From positions 12,901 to 50,938 of the forward strand of contig JAJZSN010000008.1 of assembly GCA_021849745.1 (NCBI GenBank): a stretch of 38,038 nt of DNA. Reading direction: 5' to 3'. The notes under the pieces are model-generated. The model saw only the letters and a list, made by a program, of their open reading frames with translations, was not told the DNA's origin and ran no database searches. This document shows positions 16,811-24,828 of the stretch, one piece after another. Position numbers and translations under genes: made by a program. Source of the DNA: Bacillota bacterium. Its GTDB lineage: Bacteria > Bacillota > GCA-003054495 > Carboxydocellales > JAJZSN01. How positions within the stretch are numbered: position 1 is the first letter of the stretch; the number at the start of each line of letters is the position of its first letter.

Positions 16811-17503
16811 GTGGAAAAAAGGCTTGTTCCGGTTAAACTGGATAATTACAAACCTTTACGGGAAATTGTTTTTGAATCCTTACGAGAGGCCATTATCAAT
16901 GGTAACCTAAAGCCAGGGGAACGGATGATGGAAATTCAGCTGGCAGAAGAGATGGGGGTTAGTCGCACCCCTGTCCGGGAAGCCATTAGAAAGTTGGAAC
17001 TGGAAGGGTTTGTGGTCATGGTTCCCCGGAAAGGGGCTTATGTGGCCGGGATATCCATTAAGGACATTGCCGATGTTTTTGAGATTCGGGCTGCTCTAGA
17101 AAGCCTGGCCGCCGGCCTGGCTGCAGAAAGAATCACCGAGGAGGAACTGGAGTCCTTGGAGCGATCCCTGGTAAAGGTTGCCGAAGCTACTGAAGCTAAT
17201 GATTTGGAATCTATAATTAATATGGATACAGATTTTCACGAAATTTTATATAAAGCCAGCCGTAATGAACGTTTGGTACAGATTATCAGCAACCTGCGGG
17301 AGCAGATTCAACGATTCAGGACTGCATCTCTGGCTCATCCAGGCCGGATGAAATTTGCCCTTGATGAGCACAAGCAGATTGTTGAGGCCATCTCTCAACG
17401 GGATGTGGAAGGGGCCCGTAATCTGGCCAGGGAACATATCGAGAATGCAGAGAACAGTATGCTGGAATCCATCCGCCAGCAAGAGGGGTTGGCTAATGAC
17501 TAA
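16811..17503 (+). CDS. GntR-family regulator, FadR/FCD subfamily
   Basis: A 230-residue transcription factor. The N-terminal winged helix (about 15-75) has the GntR pattern LAEEMGVSRTPVREAIRKLE. The C-terminal all-helical FCD domain shows likely metal ligands in DTDFHE, DEHKQ and REHIENAE. I chose the GTG at 16811, 10 bases after GGAG; the upstream ATG at 16772 lies almost at the predicted transcription start. It overlaps the following nucleotidyltransferase gene by 8 bases, so the two are coupled. Effector and targets are unknown. Confidence 0.85.
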   Translation: MEKRLVPVKLDNYKPLREIVFESLREAIINGNLKPGERMMEIQLAEEMGVSRTPVREAIRKLELEGFVVMVPRKGAYVAGISIKDIADVFEIRAALESLAAGLAAERITEEELESLERSLVKVAEATEANDLESIINMDTDFHEILYKASRNERLVQIISNLREQIQRFRTASLAHPGRMKFALDEHKQIVEAISQRDVEGARNLAREHIENAENSMLESIRQQEGLAND

Positions 17504-18269
17504 TCTTCCCGCTGGGGTCGATGCGGTAATCCTGGCCGGAGGCCCCAATGACGGGCCGTTAAGAGACTGCAGCCCGGCCGGTTATGAAGCGCTGATAGAA
17601 ATCGGTGATCGGCCCATGGTGGATTATGTGGTTGCGGCCCTGGCCCAGTCACCTTCTATCCGCAAGTTAGTTTTGGTTGGAGCTGCGGAAATTTGTGAGC
17701 AAATTCACAGAAGAACTGTACTTCATGCTTTGCCGGGGGATAACCCTGTAGGAAGCGTACTCAATGGAGTCAAAGCCTTACCTGGAGATAACAGAGTCTT
17801 GCTGGTTGCGGCAGATATTCCTCTCATCACCCCCGAAGCCATTGAGGACTTTATCCAGGCCTGTGCCAATACCCAGGCGGACTTTTATTACCCCATTGTT
17901 TCTCGTACCGACAATGATAGGTATTATCCCGATATAAAACGAACTTATGTCACCTTAAAAGAAGGGGTTTTCACCGGGGGCAACCTGTTCCTCGTCAACC
18001 CCCGGATTATTGACCACTGCGCTCTTTGGGCCGAAGAGATGGTCGGTTTGCGTAAAAGTCCTTTGGGCTTATGCAGGAAGTTGGGCTTAGGGATTGTGAT
18101 TAAATTTTTCTGCCGCTGCCTAACCATTGCCGAATTGGAACAGAAGGTTTCCAGCCTTCTGGGAGTCCAGGCCCGGACGGTAATTACCCGGCATCCTGAG
18201 ATTGGGGTAGATGTGGACAAACCCGGCGACCTGCAATCAGTTACCAGGATTTTAGAGGGAAGACACTGA
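17496..18269 (+). CDS. MobA-like nucleotidyltransferase
   Basis: A 257-residue NTP-transferase-fold protein. Visible are AVILAGG at the nucleotide-binding start, IGDRPMVDYVV, VAADIPLITPE (metal-binding Asp) and the C-terminal GVDVDKPGDL. After LAGG the usual [S/G]xRMG-type loop is replaced by PNDGPLRDC, so the substrate cannot be assigned as for MobA or GlmU. ATG 17496 has AGAGGGG upstream and overlaps the gntR stop. The ORF extends far upstream in frame but that part reads through gntR and is rejected. Its position between gntR and purR is conserved in related clostridia as I recall them. Confidence 0.75.
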   Translation: MTNLPAGVDAVILAGGPNDGPLRDCSPAGYEALIEIGDRPMVDYVVAALAQSPSIRKLVLVGAAEICEQIHRRTVLHALPGDNPVGSVLNGVKALPGDNRVLLVAADIPLITPEAIEDFIQACANTQADFYYPIVSRTDNDRYYPDIKRTYVTLKEGVFTGGNLFLVNPRIIDHCALWAEEMVGLRKSPLGLCRKLGLGIVIKFFCRCLTIAELEQKVSSLLGVQARTVITRHPEIGVDVDKPGDLQSVTRILEGRH

Positions 18270-18298
18270 CAGAAAAGACCTTATTGGAGGTTTTAAGG

Positions 18299-19135
18299 AT
18301 GGAAAAAATGCGCAGAAGCGAACGAATAGCAGCAATAACCAAAACTCTGCTGGAGAGACCGCGCCAGTTGTTTTCCCTGAATCATTTTACCGAACTTCTA
18401 TTATCCGCTAAGTCCAATATCAGCGAAGACCTGGGGATTATTGATGAAACCTTGAAATCCTTGGGCCTTGGCCAACTGGAAACCATCTCCGGGGCAGCGG
18501 GTGGGGTAAAGTATGTGCCCGGTCTACGGGGGGAACTAAGCTTGGAATTCTTAAACCAGCTATGTGGAAAACTAACCAATCCGGAAAGGATTTTACCGGG
18601 TGGGTTTATTTATATGAATGACTTGATTTTTGACCCCTATATCTCCAGTAAACTTGGCGAGGTTTTTGCTACCAGATTTTCCCAATTGACTCCTGATTAT
18701 ATCATTACCGTGGAAACCAAAGGGATACCTTTGGCTCTAATGACGGCCCATTCCTTTAGCGTGCCGCTGGTGATTATTAGGGATAACAGCAATGTTTCGG
18801 AAGGTTCATCGGTAAGTATTAATTACGTATCAGGATCAACCCGCCAGATTCATACCATGTCCCTTTCCCGACGGGCTTTGCCGGAACATGCCAAGGTATT
18901 GATAATCGATGATTTTATGAAAGCCGGAGGAACGGCCAGGGGAATGATGGACTTGATGGCGGAGTTCAATGCCCAGGTACTGGGGATAGGGGTATTTATC
19001 GGCACTGTTGAACCCCGGACCAAACTGGTGGATAACTACGTATCTTTACTGGAATTGGAACGGGTTGATGGGTTAACCAGGGAAGTTATAATCCGGCCAA
19101 GTCAAACCCTAAGATTAAAGACTAAGGAGGTATAA
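18299..19135 (+). CDS. purR: Purine operon repressor PurR (Bacillus type)
   Basis: A 278-residue regulator of the Gram-positive PurR type: an N-terminal winged helix (about 1-75) starting [17 protein letters not shown], then a phosphoribosyltransferase-fold effector domain with the PRPP-binding loop [16 protein letters not shown]. In Bacillus it represses purine synthesis genes unless PRPP is bound. ATG 18299 is 8 bases after GGAGG. It is followed after 2 bases by ridA, the same pair as in B. subtilis. Confidence 0.95.
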   Translation: MEKMRRSERIAAITKTLLERPRQLFSLNHFTELLLSAKSNISEDLGIIDETLKSLGLGQLETISGAAGGVKYVPGLRGELSLEFLNQLCGKLTNPERILPGGFIYMNDLIFDPYISSKLGEVFATRFSQLTPDYIITVETKGIPLALMTAHSFSVPLVIIRDNSNVSEGSSVSINYVSGSTRQIHTMSLSRRALPEHAKVLIIDDFMKAGGTARGMMDLMAEFNAQVLGIGVFIGTVEPRTKLVDNYVSLLELERVDGLTREVIIRPSQTLRLKTKEV

Positions 19136-19137
19136 GA

Positions 19138-19518
19138 ATGTCCAAAACCATTATCACCACCGACCGTGCACCGGCGGCCATCGGCCCTTATTCCCAGGCG
19201 ATAAAGACCGGCAACCTGCTATTTACTTCGGGCCAAATACCCATTAACCCCGTCACGGGAGAGGTATTACAGGGGGATATACAGGCCCAGACCAGACAAG
19301 TGTTAAATAACTTGAAAGCTGTGCTGGAGGCCGGCGGTTCTTCCCTGGACAGGGTAATAAAGGCTACGGTATTTATTAAGGATATGAATGATTTTACCAA
19401 GATAAACGAAATTTACGGAGAATATTTCGCAGAAAACCCCCCGGCCCGGTCTTGTGTGGAAGTTGCTCGCTTACCCAAGGATGCGGGTGTTGAAATTGAG
19501 GTCATTGCCTTAATCTAG
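19138..19518 (+). CDS. ridA: RidA-family enamine/imine deaminase
   Basis: A 126-residue protein of the RidA (YjgF/YER057c/UK114) family, which hydrolyses reactive 2-aminoacrylate-type intermediates from PLP enzymes. Family landmarks: AIGPYSQAI near the N-terminus, TSGQIPINP, and the C-terminal [15 protein letters not shown] with the substrate-binding arginine. AAGGAGG precedes the ATG at 19138. It is cotranscribed with purR and followed by a strong terminator. Confidence 0.95.
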   Translation: MSKTIITTDRAPAAIGPYSQAIKTGNLLFTSGQIPINPVTGEVLQGDIQAQTRQVLNNLKAVLEAGGSSLDRVIKATVFIKDMNDFTKINEIYGEYFAENPPARSCVEVARLPKDAGVEIEVIALI

Positions 19519-19561
19519 CCAATAAGGTAGAACAATAAAATACTTTAGTTTAGGAAAAAAG

Positions 19562-19600
19562 GGTGTCTCAAACTGACTTTGGGACACCTTCCTTTTTTAT
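19562..19600 (+). terminator. Intrinsic terminator after ridA
   Basis: An 11-bp stem (19562-19572 with 19578-19588, one G-U), loop CTGAC, then TTCCTTTTTTAT. Confidence 0.9.
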
Positions 19601-19692
19601 TTTTCAAGAAATTAATATATTTCAATTCTTAAAGACCAAAAACCATCAAGAATCAAAAATTTTACAATGATGTAAAAAACCTCTCAAAAAAA

Positions 19693-19721
19693 GAAGGAAT
19701 TTTATGGCAAATGGAGAATAA
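19693..19721 (+). promoter_or_regulatory. Sigma-H promoter of spoVG
   Basis: GAAGGAATT (19693-19701), 11 bases, GGAGAATAA (19713-19721): exact sigma-H consensus. spoVG is a founding sigma-H gene in B. subtilis, so this site calibrates the other sigma-H calls in the window. The -10 carries no 0A box. Confidence 0.88.
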
Positions 19722-19770
19722 CTCTCCAATATAAAGGCATAATATACAGCATTAGGAAGGTGGTGAAAAC

Positions 19771-20025
19771 ATGAACATTACTGACGTCAGGATTAGAAAG
19801 ATTAACATTGAGGGTAAAATGAAAGCTATTGTCTCTGTTACAATAGATGACGCCTTTGTTATCCACGATGTCAAAGTGGTTGAAGGCCAGAATGGTTTAT
19901 TTGTGGCTATGCCTAGTAGGAAAACTCCCGAAGGAGAATACCGGGACATTGCCCACCCTATTACTCCCGGCGCTCGCGAAGTAATCCAAACCGCCGTACT
20001 TCAAGCTTACCAGGAAGCAATTTAA
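19771..20025 (+). CDS. spoVG: SpoVG regulatory protein
   Basis: An 84-residue SpoVG, nearly the whole family core: [25 protein letters not shown] and [18 protein letters not shown]. SpoVG is a conserved nucleic-acid-binding regulator first found through cortex/asymmetric-septation defects in sporulation. ATG 19771 follows AAGGTGG. It is monocistronic between its sigma-H promoter and a terminator, as in B. subtilis, and directly precedes glmU. Confidence 0.97.
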   Translation: MNITDVRIRKINIEGKMKAIVSVTIDDAFVIHDVKVVEGQNGLFVAMPSRKTPEGEYRDIAHPITPGAREVIQTAVLQAYQEAI

Positions 20026-20038
20026 ATAGTAATTTATT

Positions 20039-20067
20039 AAAGGAGCGTTAAGCTCCTTTTTATTTTT
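20039..20067 (+). terminator. Intrinsic terminator after spoVG
   Basis: Stem AAAGGAGC (20039-20046) with GCTCCTTT (20052-20059), loop GTTAA, tail TTATTTTT. Confidence 0.9.
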
Positions 20068-20078
20068 GGTCAAATTGG

Positions 20079-20107
20079 GAAGGAAATTGGGTGTTTTTGT
20101 TGAATAT
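20079..20107 (+). promoter_or_regulatory. Sigma-H promoter of glmU
   Basis: GAAGGAAAT (20079-20087), 11 bases, GTTGAATAT (20099-20107): exact sigma-H consensus, located between the spoVG terminator and glmU. Confidence 0.75.
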
Positions 20108-20117
20108 AAATGTGGGT

Positions 20118-20146
20118 TTTATTAAAAAAAAGTTTCGACATATAAT
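20118..20146 (+). promoter_or_regulatory. Possible second glmU promoter with inverted Spo0A box
   Basis: TATAAT at 20141-20146 is a perfect -10 box, but the -35 position (20118-20123, TTTATT) is poor. TTCGACA, the reverse complement of the 0A box, occupies 20134-20140 and directly abuts the -10. A vegetative promoter that needs or is blocked by Spo0A is possible. Confidence 0.4.
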
Positions 20147-20181
20147 AGAAGACAGAAGCTTTACAAAAGGGGGAAAAGGAT

Positions 20182-21555
20182 TTGATACAACTAGGAGCAG
20201 TGATTCTGGCCGCCGGTAAAGGAACCAGAATGAAGTCGAAGCTGCCCAAAGTACTACATAAAGTATGCGGCCGACCCATGGTGCTGCAGGTCATTGAAGC
20301 TGTCAGGGCCGCCGGAATTGAAAAAATGGTTGCAGTTGTCGGTCACGGAGCGGAAGAGGTTCGGCAGGCCTTGGGCTCTACAGTTGAATATGCAGTCCAG
20401 GAACAGCAATTGGGAACCGGCCATGCTGTTCAACAAGCGGAGGCGCTCTTTGTCGAGTTTAATGGTGCAGTTCTTGTATTATGTGGTGATACACCTCTGG
20501 TCACCAGGGATACTGTCAGTCGCTTAATCCAATATCACCAGGAGCAGCGGGCTGCGGCCACTGTTTTAACGGCTTTGATGGAGGAGCCGGCCGGTTATGG
20601 TAGGATTGTACGTCATCCCAACGGGACAGTGGCCAAGATTGTTGAAGACAAAGATGCCTCGGAGCAAGAACGGCAGATAAAGGAAATCAATACAGGGGCG
20701 TATTGTTTTAACAGCGGCGAGTTATTCAGCGCTTTAAAAAATTTAACCCCAGCCAATGCTCAGGGTGAATATTATCTTACCGATACCTTGGAGATTCTGC
20801 AGAAACAGGGGAAAACCATTTCCGGAATGGTTATCCAAGACCCCCGGGAAATGATGGGTATTAATGACCGGTTACAGTTGGCTGAAGCAGAAGCCATGAT
20901 GAGGAAAAGAATAACGGAAAATCTTATGCGGGAGGGGGTTACCATCCTTGACCCGGCTACAACCTGGATTGACCAAGGGGTAAAGATTGGGGCCGATACG
21001 GTGATTTACCCCAATACCGTCATTGAGGGAAGCACTGTAATTGGCGAGGATTGTCTTATAGGTCCCGGTGCCCGGTTAGTAGATGCCAGCCTTGAGCAAG
21101 GGGTGGAAGTACAGTATTCCATAGTACTGGAGAGTACCCTTGGGGCTCAAACCACCGTTGGACCCTATGCCTATATCCGGCCTGGATCGTCTATCGGTCA
21201 AGGGGCTAAGGTAGGAGACTTCGTAGAGATAAAAAAGTCCGTTATCGGTAACGGCAGCAAAGTCCCTCACCTTAGTTACATTGGAGACAGTTTTATCGGT
21301 GAGCAGGTTAATATAGGTGCAGGCACCATCACCTGTAATTATGACGGAAAAAACAAGTATAATACCACTATCGGTGATGGCGCTTTCGTGGGTAGTAATA
21401 CCAACCTGGTGGCGCCGGTAGAGGTGGGACCGGGAGCGATTATTGCAGCAGGCTCAACCATTACTAAGAATGTTCCCGGCGAGGCTTTGGCTGTGGCCCG
21501 GAGCAAACAGAGCAACATAGATAATTGGGTAAGCAAAAAGAAAAAGAGAGATTAG
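20182..21555 (+). CDS. glmU: Bifunctional GlmU: glucosamine-1-phosphate acetyltransferase / GlcNAc-1-P uridyltransferase
   Basis: A 457-residue enzyme of normal GlmU length making UDP-GlcNAc for peptidoglycan. The N-terminal uridyltransferase has LAAGKGTRMKSKLPKVLH and LCGDTPLV; the C-terminal part (from about 250) is a left-handed beta helix of hexapeptide repeats with GPYAYIRPGS and ITCNYDGKNKYNT of the acetyltransferase site. The TTG start at 20182 gives the canonical N-terminus and has AAGGGGG upstream. It is probably cotranscribed with prs. A sigma-H promoter suggests extra demand for wall precursor at sporulation. Confidence 0.97.
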   Translation: MIQLGAVILAAGKGTRMKSKLPKVLHKVCGRPMVLQVIEAVRAAGIEKMVAVVGHGAEEVRQALGSTVEYAVQEQQLGTGHAVQQAEALFVEFNGAVLVLCGDTPLVTRDTVSRLIQYHQEQRAAATVLTALMEEPAGYGRIVRHPNGTVAKIVEDKDASEQERQIKEINTGAYCFNSGELFSALKNLTPANAQGEYYLTDTLEILQKQGKTISGMVIQDPREMMGINDRLQLAEAEAMMRKRITENLMREGVTILDPATTWIDQGVKIGADTVIYPNTVIEGSTVIGEDCLIGPGARLVDASLEQGVEVQYSIVLESTLGAQTTVGPYAYIRPGSSIGQGAKVGDFVEIKKSVIGNGSKVPHLSYIGDSFIGEQVNIGAGTITCNYDGKNKYNTTIGDGAFVGSNTNLVAPVEVGPGAIIAAGSTITKNVPGEALAVARSKQSNIDNWVSKKKKRD

Positions 21556-21581
21556 GAATAATTGAGGAGGGGTATTAACCC

Positions 21582-22529
21582 ATGTCTTTTGAAAACCGCA
21601 GACTCAAAATTTTTACATGTAATGCTAATCCTAGCCTGGCTGAAGAAATAGCCGAATACCTGGGAGTTTCTGTGGGGGACTCCAAGGTTACCCGGTTCAG
21701 TGACGGCGAAATTCATGTCCGGATTAATGAGAGTGTCCGGGGGGCCGATGTTTTTGTAGTGCAACCCACCTGTGCGCCGATTAACGATAACTTAATGGAA
21801 CTTTTAATCATGATTGATGGATTGCGACGTGCTTCGGCCAGAAGGATAACTGCGGTATTGCCTTACTATGGATATGCCCGGCAGGATCGGAAGACTAGGG
21901 CCAGGGAACCCATTACCGCTAAGTTGGTAGCCAATCTCATTACCTCCGGGGGCGCCATGAGAGCAATTACCATGGATTTGCATGCCGGACAAATTCAGGG
22001 CTTTTTTGATATTCCGGTAGACCATTTGCCGGGAGTACCTATTCTTGCGGAATATTTCTCTAATAAGAACCTGAAAGATGTGGTAGTTGTGTCCCCTGAC
22101 CTAGGCGGGGTCACCCGGGCCAGGGATTTAGCAGAACGGATCGGGGCTTCAATTGCAATCATTGATAAGCGGCGGCCTGAACCCAATGTGGCCGAAGTAA
22201 TGAATATCATCGGCACCATCCAAGATAAAACCGTAATTATGATTGATGACATTATTGATACTGCCGGAACCATAACCTTAGGGGCTCAAGCTTTACTGGA
22301 TCGGGGAGCCAAAGATGTTTACGCCTGTTGTACTCACCCGGTTATATCCGGGCCTGCTTTACAAAGGCTTCAGGAATCACCCATTAAAGAAGTTGTTGTC
22401 ACCAACACCATTCCCCTCACCGAAGAGAAGATTATTGATAAGATCAAAGTGCTATCTGTAGCGCCATTACTGGGCGAAGCCATAATTCGAATTCATGAGG
22501 ACTTATCAGTGAGCAAACTATTTGATTAA
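21582..22529 (+). CDS. prs: Ribose-phosphate pyrophosphokinase
   Basis: A 315-residue PRPP synthetase, the full family length: ribose-5-P plus ATP to PRPP and AMP. Motifs: [50 protein letters not shown], and the ribose-phosphate loop [17 protein letters not shown] 21582 follows GAGGAGGGG. The glmU-prs pair is the same as in B. subtilis. Its product is the effector of PurR, encoded 2.4 kb upstream. Confidence 0.97.
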   Translation: MSFENRRLKIFTCNANPSLAEEIAEYLGVSVGDSKVTRFSDGEIHVRINESVRGADVFVVQPTCAPINDNLMELLIMIDGLRRASARRITAVLPYYGYARQDRKTRAREPITAKLVANLITSGGAMRAITMDLHAGQIQGFFDIPVDHLPGVPILAEYFSNKNLKDVVVVSPDLGGVTRARDLAERIGASIAIIDKRRPEPNVAEVMNIIGTIQDKTVIMIDDIIDTAGTITLGAQALLDRGAKDVYACCTHPVISGPALQRLQESPIKEVVVTNTIPLTEEKIIDKIKVLSVAPLLGEAIIRIHEDLSVSKLFD

Positions 22530-22541
22530 AACGGAAATTGG

Positions 22542-22593
22542 GGTGTGTATCAACAAAGATGCGCACAGCGGAACAAACGATGCGCACCTTTTT
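22542..22593 (+). terminator. Terminator/attenuator with two competing right arms, between prs and ctc
   Basis: GGTGTGTATC (22542-22551) can pair with GATGCGCAC at 22558-22566 (no T tract follows) or with GATGCGCACC at 22579-22588 (followed by TTTTT). The two right arms are direct repeats and are mutually exclusive. The TGCGCA cores could also pair with each other. Confidence 0.65.
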
Positions 22594-22600
22594 AATACTC

Positions 22601-22630
22601 CTGACTGATTTTCCGGAAATCGGGTAATAC
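22601..22630 (+). promoter_or_regulatory. Possible ctc promoter with a palindrome in the spacer
   Basis: CTGACT (22601-22606), 18 bases, TAATAC (22625-22630): a weak sigma-A-like promoter. The 10-bp palindrome TTTCCGGAAA (22610-22619) lies in the spacer and could be an operator. Confidence 0.3.
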
Positions 22631-22665
22631 TAGTAAGCAACCGGAAAACAAAGGAGGGTCAGCTT

Positions 22666-23286
22666 ATGGAAGCAACCAGTTTAAATGCCCTGTCCAGGGA
22701 TAAGAAAGGTAAGGGCTATAACAGGCGGTTAAGGGAAAAGGGACAGGTTCCTGCAGTGATTTACGGAAAAGGGAAAGAGGATGTGCCCATCATTATTGAC
22801 GAAAAAGAGCTTCGGGGCATTCTAAGCAGGGAAACGGGACGCAATACCATTATCAAACTTGAAATAGCCCGCAAAGACCAGCCTGAAGAACATACCGTGA
22901 TGATTCGGGACATTCAACAAGACCCTCTCAAGGGGCAATTGGTTCATGCCGATTTTTATGAGATAGCGCTGAATCAAAAAATACATACCAAAGTTCCGCT
23001 AGTCTTTACAGGGGACTCTCCGGGTCTGCGCAAAGGGGGAATCTTACAACAACTTTTGCGGGAAGTGGAAATGGAATGTCTGGCTTCTGCTATACCGGAA
23101 CAACTGGAAGTGGATATCTCCCAATTGGATTTAGGCTGCCGAATTACCGTGGCCGACTTGAAATGCGTAGAAGGGTGTAAAATTAGCACTAATGAAGAAA
23201 CGGTGGTAGCCACCATTATTGCCCCCCGGATGGCAGAAGGAGAAGCGGAGGCTGATGAACCTAAGCCAACGGGAGAGGCTGTATAG
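22666..23286 (+). CDS. ctc: 50S ribosomal protein L25, general stress (Ctc) type
   Basis: A 206-residue two-domain L25/TL5/Ctc protein that binds 5S rRNA. The N-terminal 5S-binding domain (1 to about 95) includes YNRRLREKGQVPAVIYGKGK and the HADFYEI end; the C-terminal beta domain (about 95-190) is followed by an acidic tail. AAAGGAGGG precedes ATG 22666. The order prs - ctc - pth matches B. subtilis. The upstream competing hairpins suggest it is separated from prs by conditional termination. Confidence 0.95.
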   Translation: MEATSLNALSRDKKGKGYNRRLREKGQVPAVIYGKGKEDVPIIIDEKELRGILSRETGRNTIIKLEIARKDQPEEHTVMIRDIQQDPLKGQLVHADFYEIALNQKIHTKVPLVFTGDSPGLRKGGILQQLLREVEMECLASAIPEQLEVDISQLDLGCRITVADLKCVEGCKISTNEETVVATIIAPRMAEGEAEADEPKPTGEAV

Positions 23287-23329
23287 GAATCTGTTATTAA
23301 CAAAGAGAACCGCTAAGGTATGCCTTGCC

Positions 23330-23360
23330 AAGGCCCGAAACTTCCGGGCCTTTTTATTTT
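23330..23360 (+). terminator. Intrinsic terminator after ctc
   Basis: Stem AAGGCCCG (23330-23337) with CGGGCCTT (23345-23352), loop AAACTTC, tail TTTATTTT. Confidence 0.92.
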
Positions 23361-23423
23361 TAGAAGGAATTTATCCATCCGGGATAGAATAGAGGTGAAG
23401 AAGTAACGAGGAGGGAAACATTA

Positions 23424-23999
23424 ATGAAGCTTATTGTCGGCTTGGGCAATCCAGGCAGCAGATATGAAGCAACCCGGCATAACGTAGGTTTTCTGGTCAT
23501 CGACCGTTTGGCCAGGGAACTGGGGGTGACTGTTAACAAGAATCAAAACCAGGCCATGGTGGGGCAAGGCCGCTTCGGCCCGGATAAAGTCCTATTGGTA
23601 AAGCCCCAGACCTATATGAATAAAAGCGGGGAAGCGGTAGGCTCTTTGGCCGGATATTATAAAGTAGAACCGGAAGATGTTATTGTGATCTATGACGACC
23701 TGGATTTGGAACCGGGCCGCTTGCGGATTAGGGCTAAAGGCAGCGCCGGGGGCCATAATGGCATTAAGTCCATCATCAGCCACCTCGGCACCGAGGAGTT
23801 TCCCCGGATTAAAGTGGGTATAGGTCGTCCGGTGCCGGGGATGAATTCTGCCGACTATGTACTGGGATTCATCAACAAAGAAGACTGGCCGGTTCTGGAT
23901 CAAGCCTTGAACAGTGCGATGGATGCAGTAAAGGAAATCATCCAACATGGGATAATTCAGGCCATGAACTTATATAACCGGAAAAACGAAGATCAATGA
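23424..23999 (+). CDS. pth: Peptidyl-tRNA hydrolase
   Basis: A 191-residue Pth (SpoVC in Bacillus) that frees stalled peptidyl-tRNAs. Catalytic His19 is in TRHNVGF; other family landmarks are GLGNPG at the N-terminus, KPQTYMNKSG, YDDLDLEPG and GSAGGHNGIKSI. GAGGAGGG precedes ATG 23424. It is followed within a few bases by a terminator hairpin, which separates it from the small genes before mfd. Confidence 0.97.
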   Translation: MKLIVGLGNPGSRYEATRHNVGFLVIDRLARELGVTVNKNQNQAMVGQGRFGPDKVLLVKPQTYMNKSGEAVGSLAGYYKVEPEDVIVIYDDLDLEPGRLRIRAKGSAGGHNGIKSIISHLGTEEFPRIKVGIGRPVPGMNSADYVLGFINKEDWPVLDQALNSAMDAVKEIIQHGIIQAMNLYNRKNEDQ

Positions 24000-24001
24000 T
24001 A

Positions 24002-24028
24002 ATAGGCTGGAAAACGGCCTGTTTTTTT
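24002..24028 (+). terminator. Intrinsic terminator after pth
   Basis: An 8-bp stem (24002-24009 with 24015-24022, two G-U), loop GAAAA, followed by TTTTTT. Confidence 0.8.
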
Positions 24029-24083
24029 CATGAAAGAATAAAACATGTCTATAGCTGGTCATAATATTAACGAGGTGCCAACT

Positions 24084-24482
24084 TTGGATTTTCTAGGGGC
24101 CGGGCTACTGGCAGCCGGGATGGTTTGGGCCATCAACCGGTTTTTACTTCAAACCGAAAAAGCAGTAAACATAATGTTTATTATCCCTGGCGTAGAAGAA
24201 TTGGCCAAAACGGGGCTGGCGCTTTTCTTTAATTCTTCTGTATTGTTGACCCATGGGGTCTTTGGCACAGTTGAAGCTATAGTAGATGTCTTTGCTACCA
24301 GGCGTAAAGGAATAGCCGCCGGACTGGTCAGTTACCTGGGCCACTTTTTGTTTGGGCTTCTCACCATACTGGGTCAGAAAGAATTAGAGTCCATTTGGGC
24401 CGGTCTGGGATTAGCCTACCTAGCTCACGCCTCCTGGAATGTGCTGGTGATAATGAAGTCCGGAAAGGAGAAAGTTAATTGA
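24084..24482 (+). CDS. Small membrane protein with PrsW-like protease motifs
   Basis: A 132-residue membrane protein with about four hydrophobic segments. From the chosen start it shows EExxK (E38, E39, K42), a later glutamate E64 in GTVEAIVD, H87 in GHFLFG, and H115 in AHASWN. This spacing resembles the intramembrane PrsW family (EExxK, E, H, HxxWN), but it is much shorter than typical members; activity is not proven. I prefer the TTG at 24084 with GAGGTG 6 bases upstream over the ATG at 24045, which follows the terminator without a ribosome site. Its stop overlaps the next start. Confidence 0.6.
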   Translation: MDFLGAGLLAAGMVWAINRFLLQTEKAVNIMFIIPGVEELAKTGLALFFNSSVLLTHGVFGTVEAIVDVFATRRKGIAAGLVSYLGHFLFGLLTILGQKELESIWAGLGLAYLAHASWNVLVIMKSGKEKVN

Positions 24483-24703
24483 AAGTTATCTATTGCTGTG
24501 AATGTTGCGGGGAGATTACGGACCAAGTAGATACCCCGGAAGATTCCGGACCAGAGGATATCTTGACTGACAATGGAGAATACGATATAATTAGTATGCA
24601 GTCAAATCCTTCCCGGATATATAAGAAATCTATGTGTGAAGAGTGTCTTGCCACTCTGGGCGATGAAAAGGATTTGCGGTTATATACACCAATGTTTCAT
24701 TAA
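24479..24703 (+). CDS. Fin (YabK)-like zinc-ribbon protein, candidate anti-sigma-F factor
   Basis: A 74-residue acidic protein with two CxxC knuckles, C7-x2-C10 and C53-x2-C56, that could bind zinc. In B. subtilis the gene between pth and mfd is fin (yabK), a similarly sized CxxC protein that inhibits sigma-F in the forespore. Here a protein of the same size, with a YxCxxCG start and a CEEC..L end, sits in the same place. Homology is inferred from synteny and pattern only. The TTG start at 24479 follows AAAGGAG by 8 bases and overlaps the upstream stop. No sigma-F promoter was seen. Confidence 0.6.
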   Translation: MKVIYCCECCGEITDQVDTPEDSGPEDILTDNGEYDIISMQSNPSRIYKKSMCEECLATLGDEKDLRLYTPMFH

Positions 24704-24711
24704 GACAGCCA

Positions 24712-24743
24712 CTTTAGCTTGAATTGAGCTAAAGATTTTTTTT
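24712..24743 (+). terminator. Intrinsic terminator after the Fin-like gene
   Basis: Stem CTTTAGCT (24712-24719) with AGCTAAAG (24727-24734), loop TGAATTG, then a run of eight T (24736-24743). Confidence 0.92.
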
Positions 24744-24750
24744 GGCCTTA

Positions 24751-24814
24751 AAGGCTGTTGAAAAACTTCGTCTGGCGTCGTTGCCTGAACCGCCGACATC
24801 CTCGAAGTAATTAA
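24751..24814. repeat. Possible REP/MITE-like remnant upstream of mfd
   Basis: GGCTGTTGAAAAAC begins this stretch; such ends are common in IS-derived inverted repeats. Within it ACTTCG ... GGCG ... CGCC ... CGAAGT can fold as an interrupted hairpin. It is GC-richer than the flanks. Only one copy is in the window, so repetitiveness cannot be shown. Confidence 0.3.
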
Positions 24815-24828
24815 GTGAGGAGTTTTAT

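Noticed and set aside
17355..17495. N-terminal extension of the nucleotidyltransferase
   Set aside because: In this frame the sequence is the overlapping gntR coding region; the fold begins right after ATG 17496, which has its own ribosome site.
20450..20460. TGTCGAG in glmU and similar 0A-like words inside genes (for example near 31620)
   Set aside because: One mismatch, inside coding sequence, and no promoter nearby; expected by chance.
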